64,000 bases of DNA from an uncultured Pseudoxanthomonas sp. (GCA_946886405.1 CAMPIO010000005.1:6075-70074); one strand, 5' to 3'; shown: positions 18,591 through 27,277, numbered from the stretch's first letter. Notes: a model not told the origin generated them from the letters alone. A program made the numbers and translations.

Positions 18591-20027
18591 TCAGGGCGTC
18601 TGCAGGTAGACCACGTGGGTCTCGGTGAACTCGAGCAGGCCGTGCTTGCCATCGGCGCCGCCGATGCCCGACTTGCGCCGTCCGGCGTGGAAGCCCTGCA
18701 TCGCCTCGAAGTGCTCGCGGTTGATGTAGGTCTCGCCGAAGCGCAACTCGCGCGCCGCCTTGATCGCGGCATTGATGTCGCGGGTGAAGATCGAGGAGGT
18801 CAGGCCGTATTCGGAGTCGTTGGCCAGTGCGATGGCTTCATCGAGACTGTCGACTACCTGGATCGGCAACACCGGTCCGAAGATCTCCTCGCGCATGATC
18901 GCCATGTCCGCGCGCGCATCCACGATCAGCGTCGGCTCGTAGTGGAAACCCTTGCCGAGTTCCGCCGGCTTGCCGCCCGTGACGATGGTCGCGCCATCGC
19001 GCTTGGCCTGTTCCACCGCGGCCGACACCTTGTCCATGCCCGCCTGGTTGACCAGCGGCCCCATCTGCAGGTCGTCGCGCTCGGACGGATCGCCGTACTG
19101 CGTCTCGCGGAACAGCTTCACCAGCCGTTCGACCAGCGCTTCGTGCGCACCACGTTCCACGTACACGCGCTCGGCGCAGTTGCAGACCTGGCCGGTATTG
19201 ATGACGCGCGAGTCGTAGATGGCCTTCGCCGCGAGATCGAGGTCGGCATCCGCCAGCACGATCGCCGGTGCTTTGCCGCCGAGCTCCAGGTTCACCCGCG
19301 TCAGGTTGCGGCCCGCCGTCTGCATGATCCGGCTGCCGGTGGCCACGCTGCCGGTGAAGGTGATCAGGTCGACCTCGGGATGCTCGACCAGGGCCTGCCC
19401 CGTGCTGCGACCCAGTCCACCGACGAGATTGAACACCCCCTTCGGCAGATCGGTCTCGGCCACGAGCCTGGCGAACTCGTAAGCGTTGATCGGCGTCTCT
19501 TCGCTGGGCTTGATCACGATGGTGTTGCCGGTGATCAACGCGGGTGCCAGCTTGCGGGCGATCAGGAAGAACGGGAAGTTCCACGGCAGGATGCCGGCCA
19601 CCACGCCGATGGGCTTGCGGAACAGGAAGATGTTCTCGTTGGCGCGATCGCTGGTGAGGATCTCGCCGTCCAGCCGGCGCGCCCACTCGGCCATGTAGTC
19701 GATGTAGTCGGCGGTGAAGTCGACTTCGACCTGCGCCAGCTGCTGGATCTTGCCCTGCTCGCGGACGATGACCGATGCGAGGTCCTTGCGGTGCTCGCGC
19801 AGCTTCGCGGAGATCTGCCGCAGGTAACCGGCGCGCTCGATCGGCGCCCGCTTTTCCCACGCCGGCTGCGCGCGGCGTGCCGCCCGCACCGCTGCGTCCA
19901 CGGTCGCCGCGTCGCTGTCGGGGATGCGCGCCAGCAGCGCACCGTCCGCGGGATTGGTGACGTCCACGGTCGCGCTGCCGCCGGCGACGAACGCGCCATC
20001 GATGTAGTTCTGGTAGGTCTGTGTCAT
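18591..20027 (-). CDS. aldA: AldA-type NAD-dependent lactaldehyde/glycolaldehyde dehydrogenase
   Basis: A 478-residue aldehyde dehydrogenase that fits E. coli AldA (479 residues) along its whole length. Shared blocks include VEVDFTADYIDYMAEWARR, ILPWNFPFFLIARK, SRVINTGQVCNCAERVYV and FEAMQGFHAGRRKSGIGG. The catalytic Cys is C282 and the general base is E248 in LELGG. AldA oxidises lactaldehyde to lactate and glycolaldehyde to glycolate in the cytoplasm. It is the second gene of the sigma-54 operon, 17 bp before the Rieske gene. Together with the periplasmic PQQ dehydrogenase and the nearby lutABC genes, it suggests oxidation of a short diol or alcohol through aldehyde to (hydroxy)acid. Confidence 0.9.
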   Translation of the reverse strand: MTQTYQNYIDGAFVAGGSATVDVTNPADGALLARIPDSDAATVDAAVRAARRAQPAWEKRAPIERAGYLRQISAKLREHRKDLASVIVREQGKIQQLAQVEVDFTADYIDYMAEWARRLDGEILTSDRANENIFLFRKPIGVVAGILPWNFPFFLIARKLAPALITGNTIVIKPSEETPINAYEFARLVAETDLPKGVFNLVGGLGRSTGQALVEHPEVDLITFTGSVATGSRIMQTAGRNLTRVNLELGGKAPAIVLADADLDLAAKAIYDSRVINTGQVCNCAERVYVERGAHEALVERLVKLFRETQYGDPSERDDLQMGPLVNQAGMDKVSAAVEQAKRDGATIVTGGKPAELGKGFHYEPTLIVDARADMAIMREEIFGPVLPIQVVDSLDEAIALANDSEYGLTSSIFTRDINAAIKAARELRFGETYINREHFEAMQGFHAGRRKSGIGGADGKHGLLEFTETHVVYLQTP

Positions 20028-20097
20028 GGGGTTTCCTTTGCTTGCGTTGTCCTTGCCGGCGCGCCGTCCATGGGGAACGGCGCGCCACCGACGGCGA

Positions 20098-20958
20098 TCA
20101 CCACACGTAGGCGTACTTCAGGTTGACGCTGTCGTTGACGCTGTGGTTCTTGCCATCCAGCGAGGTCGAGTAGCGCAGCGTGATCGACTGGTTGTCGAAG
20201 GTGTGCACCATCAGGCCGGCACCGGCGTCGACGGCCCAACCGGTCGGCAGGCCATCGTTGGATTCCGTGTGCTCGGCATCCAGCGCCAGGAACGGCTCGA
20301 GCCGCTGCGATGCGCGATACGCGAACCGGTTGTTGGTATGCAGCGTCAGGCCGGGCTGGATGCCGCTGTCGCGACGGCTCTGCCAGACGAAGCCGGCGTC
20401 GCCGGTCCAGCCGAACTTGTCGCCCATGCGCCAATCCCAGAAGAAGCTCGACAGGTTCTTCCAGTTGGTGTCACTGACGCGCTCGGTGCCCACCGGCACC
20501 TGCACGAACGACTGGAAACCGAGCGTGGCGCGCTCGTTGGGCTTGTACCAGATGGCGAAGCCGGTCATCGGATCGCCGATGCCGCTGATGTGGCGGTCGC
20601 CCGGCGCGGCAGCGGTATTGCGGATGGCGACTTCCGGCACGATCACTTCCCACGCCACGCCGATCTTCTTGTTCGATTCCGGCGTCCAGAAGCGCACGTA
20701 CTTGGACAGGCCGGTCAACGCCTTGCTGCCCGATCCATCGACGCGGTCGCCATCGGCATCGAACACGCGTGCGTTGTCCTGGTAGGTCGCGTACTGCACG
20801 AACACGTTGAATGGCTCGAAGCCGACCGGCAGCTCGTACTCGCGCGGACCGATCACGTCGAACGTGGTCTGCGCGCTGGCCGTACCCGCGACCGCGAGCA
20901 GCGGCAGCAGGGCCAGCGGCAACAGGCGCGGCATCGCCCGCATCGTCTCTCTCTTCAT
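20098..20958 (-). CDS. SphA/MetA-type outer-membrane transport protein
   Basis: A 286-residue protein with a signal peptide to about residue 29 (ASA|QTTFDV) and a beta-strand-rich body rich in aromatic girdle residues, ending in VNLKYAYVW with a terminal aromatic residue as in outer-membrane barrels. It resembles the Phenol_MetA_deg/SphA family, found beside catabolic operons for phenols, alkyl alcohols and sphingosine and thought to let hydrophobic substrates enter. First gene behind the sigma-54 promoter at 21075-21089; GGGAGG lies 11 bases before ATG 20958. The barrel presumably admits the alcohol substrate of the PQQ dehydrogenase. ATG 20943 is an alternative start. Confidence 0.82.
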   Translation of the reverse strand: MKRETMRAMPRLLPLALLPLLAVAGTASAQTTFDVIGPREYELPVGFEPFNVFVQYATYQDNARVFDADGDRVDGSGSKALTGLSKYVRFWTPESNKKIGVAWEVIVPEVAIRNTAAAPGDRHISGIGDPMTGFAIWYKPNERATLGFQSFVQVPVGTERVSDTNWKNLSSFFWDWRMGDKFGWTGDAGFVWQSRRDSGIQPGLTLHTNNRFAYRASQRLEPFLALDAEHTESNDGLPTGWAVDAGAGLMVHTFDNQSITLRYSTSLDGKNHSVNDSVNLKYAYVW

Positions 20959-21074
20959 GGTGGTGCTTCCCTCCCGAGTGAATGGACCGGTCGGCATGCG
21001 GATCGATGTCCGCGCCGTGACGGTGTTTCCGGGACGCCGCTGCGCATGCGCAGCGCGTCCACACAGGAGGTAGC

Positions 21075-21089
21075 GCAAGGCGCGTGCCA
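21075..21089 (-). promoter_or_regulatory. Sigma-54 (-24/-12) promoter of the PQQ alcohol-oxidation operon
   Basis: On the minus strand the sequence is TGGCACGCGCCTTGC, matching the consensus TGGCACG-N4-TTGC exactly, with correct GG-to-GC spacing. It points at the SphA-like gene starting at 20958, about 115 bp downstream. The activator sites at 21189-21246 lie 100-157 bp upstream. Confidence 0.9.
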
Positions 21090-21188
21090 CGTTGCACTGC
21101 AGCGGACGAATGAAGCAGGGCGTCATGAAATCAATGACTTGGCGTGTTCGCGACGTACGAATACAAGCCTGTCCATGCCGCAGTGCAA

Positions 21189-21246
21189 TGCGACTGCGAC
21201 ACCTGCCTGCGACGACCTGTCGCACGGTCCTGCGACAGGTGTCGCA
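21189..21246. promoter_or_regulatory. Upstream activating sequences for the sigma-54 activator
   Basis: Six copies of a TGCGAC(A)/TGTCGCA half-site crowd into 58 bp, at 21189, 21195, 21208, 21218, 21231 and 21240. Dyads include TGCGACA-GG-TGTCGCA (21231-21246) and TGTCGCA-N6-TGCGACA (21218-21237). TGTCGC-spacer-GCGACA is the kind of site bound by AcoR-type enhancer-binding proteins, and one is encoded just upstream. Confidence 0.85.
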
Positions 21247-21280
21247 CCCCGATGCCGACGTGGAAGCTCGCGGGCGATGC

Positions 21281-21314
21281 AAACGAAGACGGCCCGTCAT
21301 CACGACGGGCCGTC
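21281..21314 (-). terminator. Terminator-like hairpin after the sigma-54 activator gene
   Basis: GACGGCCCGTC and GACGGGCCGTC (21288-21314) form an 11-bp stem with one mismatch and a 5-base loop, followed on the minus strand by TTCGTTT. It separates the activator gene (stop at 21354) from the activator sites and promoter downstream. Confidence 0.6.
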
Positions 21315-21353
21315 CGGGCGGCCGGCATCAGGCCGGCAACAAGAAGGATGCGC

Positions 21354-23342
21354 TCAGTCCGATTGCGTGGGCGACACGATATCCAGGCGTTTCATCCGTC
21401 GATAGACCGTGGCGCGGCACGAACCGAGATCGCGCGCGGCTTCGCTGATGTTCCATCGGTTGCGGCGCAGCACTTCCAGCAGCGCGGCACGCTCGTCGTC
21501 GCCGGGTGCCGGTTCCCGCGGAAACGGGATCACGGTCGCTGTCGCGTGCGGCATTGCGGTTTCGCTGTCGATGACCTCCTGCGGCAGGTGGTCGAGGCCG
21601 ACGGTGGCGCCATCGGCGATCGACAGGGCGTAGCACAGTGCATTGCGCAGTTCGCGGATGTTGCCGGGCCAGTCGTGGCGCAGCAGCGCCGCCACGGCCT
21701 GCGGATCGATCGCCGCACGCACACCCATCGACTCCGCTTCCATCTCCAGGATGCGCTCGATGAGGAACGTCTTGTCACCGCGCTCTCGCAACGCCGGCAA
21801 CGCCAGCGTGGCCCCGCAAAGGCGGTAGTACAGATCTTCGCGGAAGGTGCCCGCGACGATCTGCCGGCGCAGGTCGCGGTGCGACGCTGCCACGACGTTG
21901 AGGTCCACCCGCACCGGCTCGTCTGCGCCGAGCGGCAGCACTTCACGCTCGGCCAGCACGCGCAGCAAGCGCGTCTGTAGCGGCAGCGGCATGTCGCCGA
22001 TCTCGTCGAGGAACAGCGTGCCACCGTCCGATCGCTGGATCAGTCCCTTCATGCCCTTGCTGCGCGCGCCGGTGAACGTGCCCGGCGCGTAGCCGAACAG
22101 CTCGCTCTCGATCAACGACTCCGGGATCGCGGCGCAATTGACCGCCACGAACGGGCGATCGGCGCGCCGGCTGGCGTCGTGCAGCGCACGCGCGAGCACT
22201 TCCTTGCCGGTACCCGTTTCGCCCTGCAGGAAAATGCTGACCGGCTTGTCCACCAGTCGCGCGGCACGTTCGAGCAACTGGTCCATGCGCGCATCGCCCC
22301 CTGACAGGCGTGACAGCACGCTGGTCCGTGCGGGATCGCGCTGCACGTCTCCAGCATCGGCGGCCTGCATGCGCGGCGCGGTCTTCGGCGCGATCATCGA
22401 TGCGTGGTAGCCCAGCCCGTCCCAGGTGGTGACCACACCCCGCGAATCATGCGACGTACCCTTGGTCAGTCGCCAGATGTCGTCGATGCGCGTGCCGAAC
22501 ACGCCCGTGAGGTGGTTGCCGACGAGCTGCGCGCGTGCGTCGTCGCGTGTATGCAGCGATTCCAGCAACCGGAGCTGCTGGCGGGCACCGCTGTTGGCGC
22601 CGACGATGCGGCCATCGCGGTCCACGGCCAGCATCAGTTCGCCGCATACGTCGACCAGCGGACCGACGGTACCCAGCCGCAGGATCCAGTGGGCGCGGAA
22701 CTGCCGGATGAAGTTCGCGTCCTCGATCATGCGCGCATGCAGCACGGTCAGGTGGCGCGCCAGGTGCAGGCTCTCGCGCCGGTCGGGCGAGGACAGCGCA
22801 GACACGTCCAGCGCCCCCATGAAAGCGCCATCGGGATCGTACAGCGGCGTGCTGGTGCAGCTGAGGCCGATGTGCCCGATGTAGAAATGGTCCTCACGGT
22901 CGCAGATCACGGTCGACTGCTCGGCGATGCACGTACCGATGCCGTTGGTGCCGGCGTGGATCTCGTTCCAGTTCGCCCCGAGTGCGAGACCCGCGCGACG
23001 CAGCGGCGCATCCCAGGTGTCGTTGCCGATGAAGTCCAGGGTGACGCCTTCCGCGTCGGTCAGCAGCAGCACGTAGCCGAGATCGGAGACGTGCTTGTAC
23101 AGCTGTTCCATGCCGGCACGCGCCACGTGCAGGTGCTCTTCCACCTGCTGGCGGCATTCGCGCAGGCGCGAATGGGTTTCGATGCGCACATCCGGACGCA
23201 TGGCCGGATCCAGTGCGTGCTCATTGGCGCAGCGGCGCCAAGAGCGGTGGATCAGATCGGTGTTTGCGTTGTTGCCAGCGTGCTGCGATCCCGAATGGAT
23301 CACCCGCAACACTGTTTCGACGTGTTGTTGGACAGTTGCCAT
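21354..23342 (-). CDS. AcoR-like sigma-54-dependent transcriptional activator
   Basis: A 662-residue enhancer-binding protein. An N-terminal GAF-like sensor (about 60-190, with WNEIHAGTNGIGTCI) and a short PAS-like linker precede the AAA+ domain, which has GETGTGKE (Walker A, about 372), GTFTGA (about 420; Thr for the usual Ala, a common AcoR variant) and GGTLFLDEIGDM (Walker B). A Fis-type helix-turn-helix closes the protein (WNISEAARDLGSCRATVYRRMKR). AcoR relatives respond to acetoin or alcohols. I start at ATG 23342, with GAGGGG 6 bases upstream. Its binding-site cluster and a sigma-54 promoter lie directly downstream, ahead of the PQQ-dehydrogenase operon, so this is its regulator. It follows lutB by 102 bp and may also be read from the lut promoter. 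Confidence 0.93.
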   Translation of the reverse strand: MATVQQHVETVLRVIHSGSQHAGNNANTDLIHRSWRRCANEHALDPAMRPDVRIETHSRLRECRQQVEEHLHVARAGMEQLYKHVSDLGYVLLLTDAEGVTLDFIGNDTWDAPLRRAGLALGANWNEIHAGTNGIGTCIAEQSTVICDREDHFYIGHIGLSCTSTPLYDPDGAFMGALDVSALSSPDRRESLHLARHLTVLHARMIEDANFIRQFRAHWILRLGTVGPLVDVCGELMLAVDRDGRIVGANSGARQQLRLLESLHTRDDARAQLVGNHLTGVFGTRIDDIWRLTKGTSHDSRGVVTTWDGLGYHASMIAPKTAPRMQAADAGDVQRDPARTSVLSRLSGGDARMDQLLERAARLVDKPVSIFLQGETGTGKEVLARALHDASRRADRPFVAVNCAAIPESLIESELFGYAPGTFTGARSKGMKGLIQRSDGGTLFLDEIGDMPLPLQTRLLRVLAEREVLPLGADEPVRVDLNVVAASHRDLRRQIVAGTFREDLYYRLCGATLALPALRERGDKTFLIERILEMEAESMGVRAAIDPQAVAALLRHDWPGNIRELRNALCYALSIADGATVGLDHLPQEVIDSETAMPHATATVIPFPREPAPGDDERAALLEVLRRNRWNISEAARDLGSCRATVYRRMKRLDIVSPTQSD

Positions 23343-23444
23343 GCCACCCCTCCCAGGCCGGCCGAAAGCGTTCCCGCTTGCGTGCCGTTCGTGTGTATGG
23401 ACGTGCGGATGCTCCCGGTCCGCCGCCGATGCCATCGTGTTCCC

Positions 23445-24911
23445 CTACTCCTCCTGCGTGTCATGTGATGTCGCGGTGCGCGCATTCCGCAACCGCTCAT
23501 GCAGCGAGCGCGGCGCGGGCGTCAGGGGAATGCGCGAGCGTGTCCAGCCACCCTGGCAAGCGGGCGTGAAGCCGCGCAGCCGGGAGGCGATCCAAGTGAA
23601 CAGGCGATACCGCATGCGATTCGAATACAGCAGTCGCCACGCCTTCCAGGCGAGCACCTCCGGGATGCTACGCACTGCGCCCTGTCCCTTCAACGCTTGG
23701 CGTTGTTGCATTGCGGGACGTCGATGGCGTCCCGCTTCGCGCAGATGCATCAGCAGTTCCGGAATCGGGATGCCGACCGGACAGACGTCGCCGCATGCGC
23801 CGCACAGGCTGGACGCTGTCGGAAGGTCGCGTGTCGATTCGAGGCCCAGCAGATGGGGCGAAATGATCGCGCCGATCGGTCCGGGATAAGTAGTGCCATA
23901 GGACAGCCCACCGATGCGCGCATACACCGGACAGTGGTTCATGCATGCGCCACAGCGGATGCACTGCAGCGTCGCGCGGAAGCGTTCTTCGGCGAATGCC
24001 TGGCTGCGGCCGTTGTCCAGCAGCAGCAGATGCACTTCACGCGGGCCGTCCTTCTCGCCCTCGCGACGTGGCCCGCTGATGATGTTGAGGTAGGTGGTGA
24101 CGGCCTGGCCGGTCGCGGAACGCGTCAACAGCGTGAACAGCGGCGGCACGTGCTCCAGCTTCTCGACGACCTTCTCGATGCCGGTGATCGCGATGTGCAC
24201 GTCGGGCACCGTGGTCGACAGGCGGCCGTTGCCCTCGTTCTCCACCAGCACCAGCGATCCCGTCTCGGCGACCATGAAGTTGACGCCGGATACGCCGATC
24301 TTCGCCTGGCGGAACTTGTCGCGCAGCGCGACGCGCCCGATGGCGATCAGTTCGTCCACGTCCTCGGTGTAGCCGGCGCCAGGAATGTGCTCGGCGAAGA
24401 TCCTGGCGACGTCTTCCTTGGTCTTGTGGATCGCCGGCATGATGATGTGGCTGGGCCGGTCGTGGTCGAGCTGCAGGATGTACTCGCCCATGTCGGTCTC
24501 GACGCAGGCGACGCCGTGTTCCTGCATGCGGTGGTTCAGCTCGATTTCCTCGCTGACCATCGACTTGCCCTTGACCATCATCGACGCATCGTGGCGCTGG
24601 GCGATCTCCAGGAAGATGCGGTTGGCGTCGGCAGCGTCCTCGGCCCAGTGCACCTGCACGCCACGCGCGTGCAGCGCGCGCTCCAGTTGATCGAGCAGGT
24701 CCGGCAACCGCGACAATGCGCGCTTGCGGATATGTTCGCCGAGCCCGCGCAGCGTCTCGAAGGCCTCGCTGTCGGGGAACTGCACGGCCCGCTTGTCCGC
24801 CAGGTAATCCATGGCGCCGCGGAAGCCGCGACGCAGCACCGGGTCGGCGAGTACCAGCCGCGCGTTGTCCTTGAACGCCACCGGGTCGGCCGCAGGCCGC
24901 ACAGCGCTCAT
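23445..24911 (-). CDS. lutB: LutB, iron-sulphur subunit of L-lactate oxidation
   Basis: A 488-residue protein of the LutB/LldF family, which with LutA and LutC oxidises L-lactate to pyruvate. It shows MMVKGKSMVSEEIELNHRMQ, GVSGVNFMVAETGSLVLVENEGN, and two 4Fe-4S cysteine clusters, CIRCGACMNHCP and CGACGDVCPV, in the C-terminal third. The long basic C-terminal tail is typical of the family. The start ATG overlaps the lutC stop (ATGA, 24908-24911), so translation is coupled. Confidence 0.95.
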   Translation of the reverse strand: MSAVRPAADPVAFKDNARLVLADPVLRRGFRGAMDYLADKRAVQFPDSEAFETLRGLGEHIRKRALSRLPDLLDQLERALHARGVQVHWAEDAADANRIFLEIAQRHDASMMVKGKSMVSEEIELNHRMQEHGVACVETDMGEYILQLDHDRPSHIIMPAIHKTKEDVARIFAEHIPGAGYTEDVDELIAIGRVALRDKFRQAKIGVSGVNFMVAETGSLVLVENEGNGRLSTTVPDVHIAITGIEKVVEKLEHVPPLFTLLTRSATGQAVTTYLNIISGPRREGEKDGPREVHLLLLDNGRSQAFAEERFRATLQCIRCGACMNHCPVYARIGGLSYGTTYPGPIGAIISPHLLGLESTRDLPTASSLCGACGDVCPVGIPIPELLMHLREAGRHRRPAMQQRQALKGQGAVRSIPEVLAWKAWRLLYSNRMRYRLFTWIASRLRGFTPACQGGWTRSRIPLTPAPRSLHERLRNARTATSHDTQEE

Positions 24912-25591
24912 GCCATGGCCTCCGTGCGCAGCAGCAGGATGACCAGTTCACGCGGCCCATGCGCGCCGTAGACCAGCAGGCGCTGGATGTCCGCGGTCTT
25001 CGACGGCCCCGTCACCAGCAGGGCGTTGGTCGGCAAGTCCATGGCCCACTGCTGGCATTGCATCACGCCATGCAGCGTGGCATGCAACGCGTCCTCGCGC
25101 AGCACGGCGATGTGGATCGGCGGCAGCAGCGAGAGCGTGCGCGGCTCCCTTGCATCCGGCCATAGCACCAGGCTTCCGGTCTCGGCGATGCCGCCGAGCG
25201 TGGTGGTGATGCCGGCATCCACGGTATCGAACAGCACCGGCTTCAGCGTTTCGATCGGCGCGTCGTACCAGTCCAGCGCCAGGTCGCGCGTCGCCGACGG
25301 CAAGGCGTCCGCAATGGCGGTGTCGCGGCCCGCCATCAGGCGACGCACGTTCTTGGCCTTCAGCACCGATGCCAGCGCGGCGGGCCAACCGGCGGCGTCG
25401 GTTTCGATCACCTCGGCGCGCCATCCGCGCGCCTGCGCGATGAAGCGTTCACGCAACGCAGCCACGGCGGGAACGGCTGTGGTCGCGTAGTACGCCGCGA
25501 CATCGGGCGCAGGCAGTTCCACCGGTGCCGCCGCACGCAGGCGCGACAGGATCGCCGAACGCGCGCGTGCCGATGCGAACGGAACGCTCAT
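24908..25591 (-). CDS. lutC: LutC, L-lactate oxidation protein
   Basis: A 227-residue LutC/LldG (LUD-domain) protein, with TTLGGIAETGSLVLWPDAREPRTLSLLPP-like blocks and PTNALLVTGPSKTADIQR near the end, which are the family's NAD/ligand-site signatures. Start ATG 25591 overlaps the lutA stop and its own stop overlaps lutB, each by the ATGA tetranucleotide. The order lutA-lutC-lutB differs from the lutABC order of Bacillus. Confidence 0.93.
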   Translation of the reverse strand: MSVPFASARARSAILSRLRAAAPVELPAPDVAAYYATTAVPAVAALRERFIAQARGWRAEVIETDAAGWPAALASVLKAKNVRRLMAGRDTAIADALPSATRDLALDWYDAPIETLKPVLFDTVDAGITTTLGGIAETGSLVLWPDAREPRTLSLLPPIHIAVLREDALHATLHGVMQCQQWAMDLPTNALLVTGPSKTADIQRLLVYGAHGPRELVILLLRTEAMA

Positions 25592-26376
25592 GCCCCCGCC
25601 TCCGGACTGGGCAGGCCCCAGCGTTCGCGCAGGAAGCTCGCGATGTGCCTGCCCTGCAGGCGGCCTTCGCGTCGCGCGAGCGTGCCGTTGAGATTGAGCA
25701 GGCATCCGCAGTCGCCGCTGACGAAGGCATCGCAGCCGCTGTCAGTGAGCGCATCGGCCTTGTCGCCCGCCATGGCAGCGGAGATGTCCGGCTGCTTGAC
25801 CGCGAACGTACCGCCGAAGCCGCAGCATTCCGATTCGTAGGCCTGGATGTTCAACTCGACGCCCGGCAAACCTTCGAGCAACTGGCGCCCACTGGCCAGC
25901 GCGCCGGTTTCGCGGCGTGCGCTGCACGACGTGTGCAGGCAGACCGACACCGGGGCGTCGGTGGCAGCGACGGGCAACGGCAGATCGGTCGCCGCGAGGA
26001 AGTCGGTGAACTCCACCACCCGCGCCCCGATGTCGCGTGCACGCGCCAGCAGCATGGGATCGTCCTCGAACAGCTTCGGCCAGTGGTGCCGCATCATCCC
26101 GGCGCACGAGCCCGATGGCACCACGATCGGCCAGCGCTGCGGGAACAGATCAAGCTGCGCCTGCGCGACCCGGCGCGATTCTTCGGGAAATCCGCTGGTG
26201 TACGCGGGTTGCCCGCAGCAGGTCTGCGCATCGGGGAAATGGACGCGGCAGCCAAGGTGCTCCAGTACCGCGATCGCGTCGAGGCCGGCGTCGGGCATGA
26301 ACAGGTCCACCACGCAGGTGGCGAACACATACACATCCCGGGAGGGGGAGGAGCCGGCAGGATCTGGCGAGCGCAT
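25588..26376 (-). CDS. lutA: LutA, CCG-domain subunit of L-lactate oxidation
   Basis: A 262-residue LutA/LldE protein with two cysteine-rich CCG-type motifs: TCCGQPAYTSGF and, later, ESECCGFGGTF. Those motifs bind Fe-S clusters in this family and in heterodisulphide reductase. The frame is open upstream of ATG 26376, but a longer TTG start at 26448 would fall inside the GntR operator, so I reject it. First gene of the lut operon; the divergent regulator gene starts 95 bp away. Confidence 0.92.
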   Translation of the reverse strand: MRSPDPAGSSPSRDVYVFATCVVDLFMPDAGLDAIAVLEHLGCRVHFPDAQTCCGQPAYTSGFPEESRRVAQAQLDLFPQRWPIVVPSGSCAGMMRHHWPKLFEDDPMLLARARDIGARVVEFTDFLAATDLPLPVAATDAPVSVCLHTSCSARRETGALASGRQLLEGLPGVELNIQAYESECCGFGGTFAVKQPDISAAMAGDKADALTDSGCDAFVSGDCGCLLNLNGTLARREGRLQGRHIASFLRERWGLPSPEAGA

Positions 26377-26434
26377 GGCGGGCGGGTCTGGCTTGTCCGG
26401 CTGCGAGTCTGTGTGGCCCCGCCGGGCACGGTAT

Positions 26435-26449
26435 ATTGGTCTGACCAAT
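26435..26449. promoter_or_regulatory. GntR/FadR-type operator between lutA and its regulator
   Basis: ATTGGTC-T-GACCAAT is a perfect 15-bp palindrome with a central T. It contains the TGGTCNGACCA core known for FadR-subfamily GntR regulators such as LldR. It lies midway between the divergent starts at 26376 and 26472, so one site can control both. Confidence 0.85.
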
Positions 26450-26471
26450 TCGATCCAGCACGGGACCGCCC

Positions 26472-27185
26472 ATGCCTACCCAGGTCGCCCAGGTGGCCCG
26501 CCACCTCGAACAAGGCATCGCCGACGGGCGCTACGCCGCTGGCCGGCGCATGCCGGCCGAACGCACGCTCGCGGAACAACTGGCGGTATCCCGCGCCACC
26601 GCGCGCGAGGCGATCGGCCTGCTGGTCGCGCGCGGCGTGCTGGAGCGTCGCCGGGGCGATGGCACCTATGTGGTGGCCGCGGCGGAACGGCGCATGGCGG
26701 AGATATGGCAGGACATGGCGCGACAGCACCCGATGCTGCAGGCGGACCTGGTGGAGTTCCGCGCGATGCTGGAAGGCCGCACCGCGGAACTGGCCGCGCT
26801 TCGCCACGACGACGAAGACCGCGCGCGTCTGCAGGCCGCGCACGCCGCCGTCGATGCCGCCTATGGCAGCAGCGATCGTCAGGCACAGATCCGCAGCGAC
26901 GTCGCTTTCCACCGCGCCATCGCCGATGCCACCCACAACCCGGTGTTTTCCTACCTCATCGCCTCCTTGCTGGCACTGCTGCACGATCATGTGCAGGTGA
27001 GCCTGGCGGGCCTTTCGCCGCAATCGCCGGTCTCGCAACAACTGCGCAGGCAGCATGACGCGCTGTTGTCCGCGATCCTCGCGCGCGACGCCGCCCGTGC
27101 CCGCGACGTGGCAGGCGGCCACATGGATTACGTGGCCGTCCAGCTCAATGCACTGCCGAGGATTTCACGCGCACGCACCTCGTGA
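26472..27185 (+). CDS. lutR: GntR-family (FadR/LldR-type) regulator of the lut operon
   Basis: A 237-residue regulator: N-terminal winged helix (RMPAERTLAEQLAVSRATAREAI, then RRGDGTYV) and a C-terminal FCD effector domain with the metal-site pattern D..R..HRAIADATHN. FCD regulators of this group bind lactate or related acids. It is divergent from lutA across a perfect palindrome, so it most likely represses the lut operon until lactate is present. The stop overlaps a possible upstream start of the next gene, but that gene probably begins at 27278. Confidence 0.88.
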   Translation: MPTQVAQVARHLEQGIADGRYAAGRRMPAERTLAEQLAVSRATAREAIGLLVARGVLERRRGDGTYVVAAAERRMAEIWQDMARQHPMLQADLVEFRAMLEGRTAELAALRHDDEDRARLQAAHAAVDAAYGSSDRQAQIRSDVAFHRAIADATHNPVFSYLIASLLALLHDHVQVSLAGLSPQSPVSQQLRRQHDALLSAILARDAARARDVAGGHMDYVAVQLNALPRISRARTS

Positions 27186-27277
27186 GCCAGTGGCATCCAG
27201 CAGGCCTGCACCCGCCACTTCCCCGCCGTGAAGGCCGCATGCCAAGCTGCGTGCTGGCATCACTACACGTGGCGGGC

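Noticed and set aside
26376..26448. Longer lutA starting at TTG 26448
   Set aside because: That start lies inside the perfect GntR palindrome, and the added residues do not resemble LutA.
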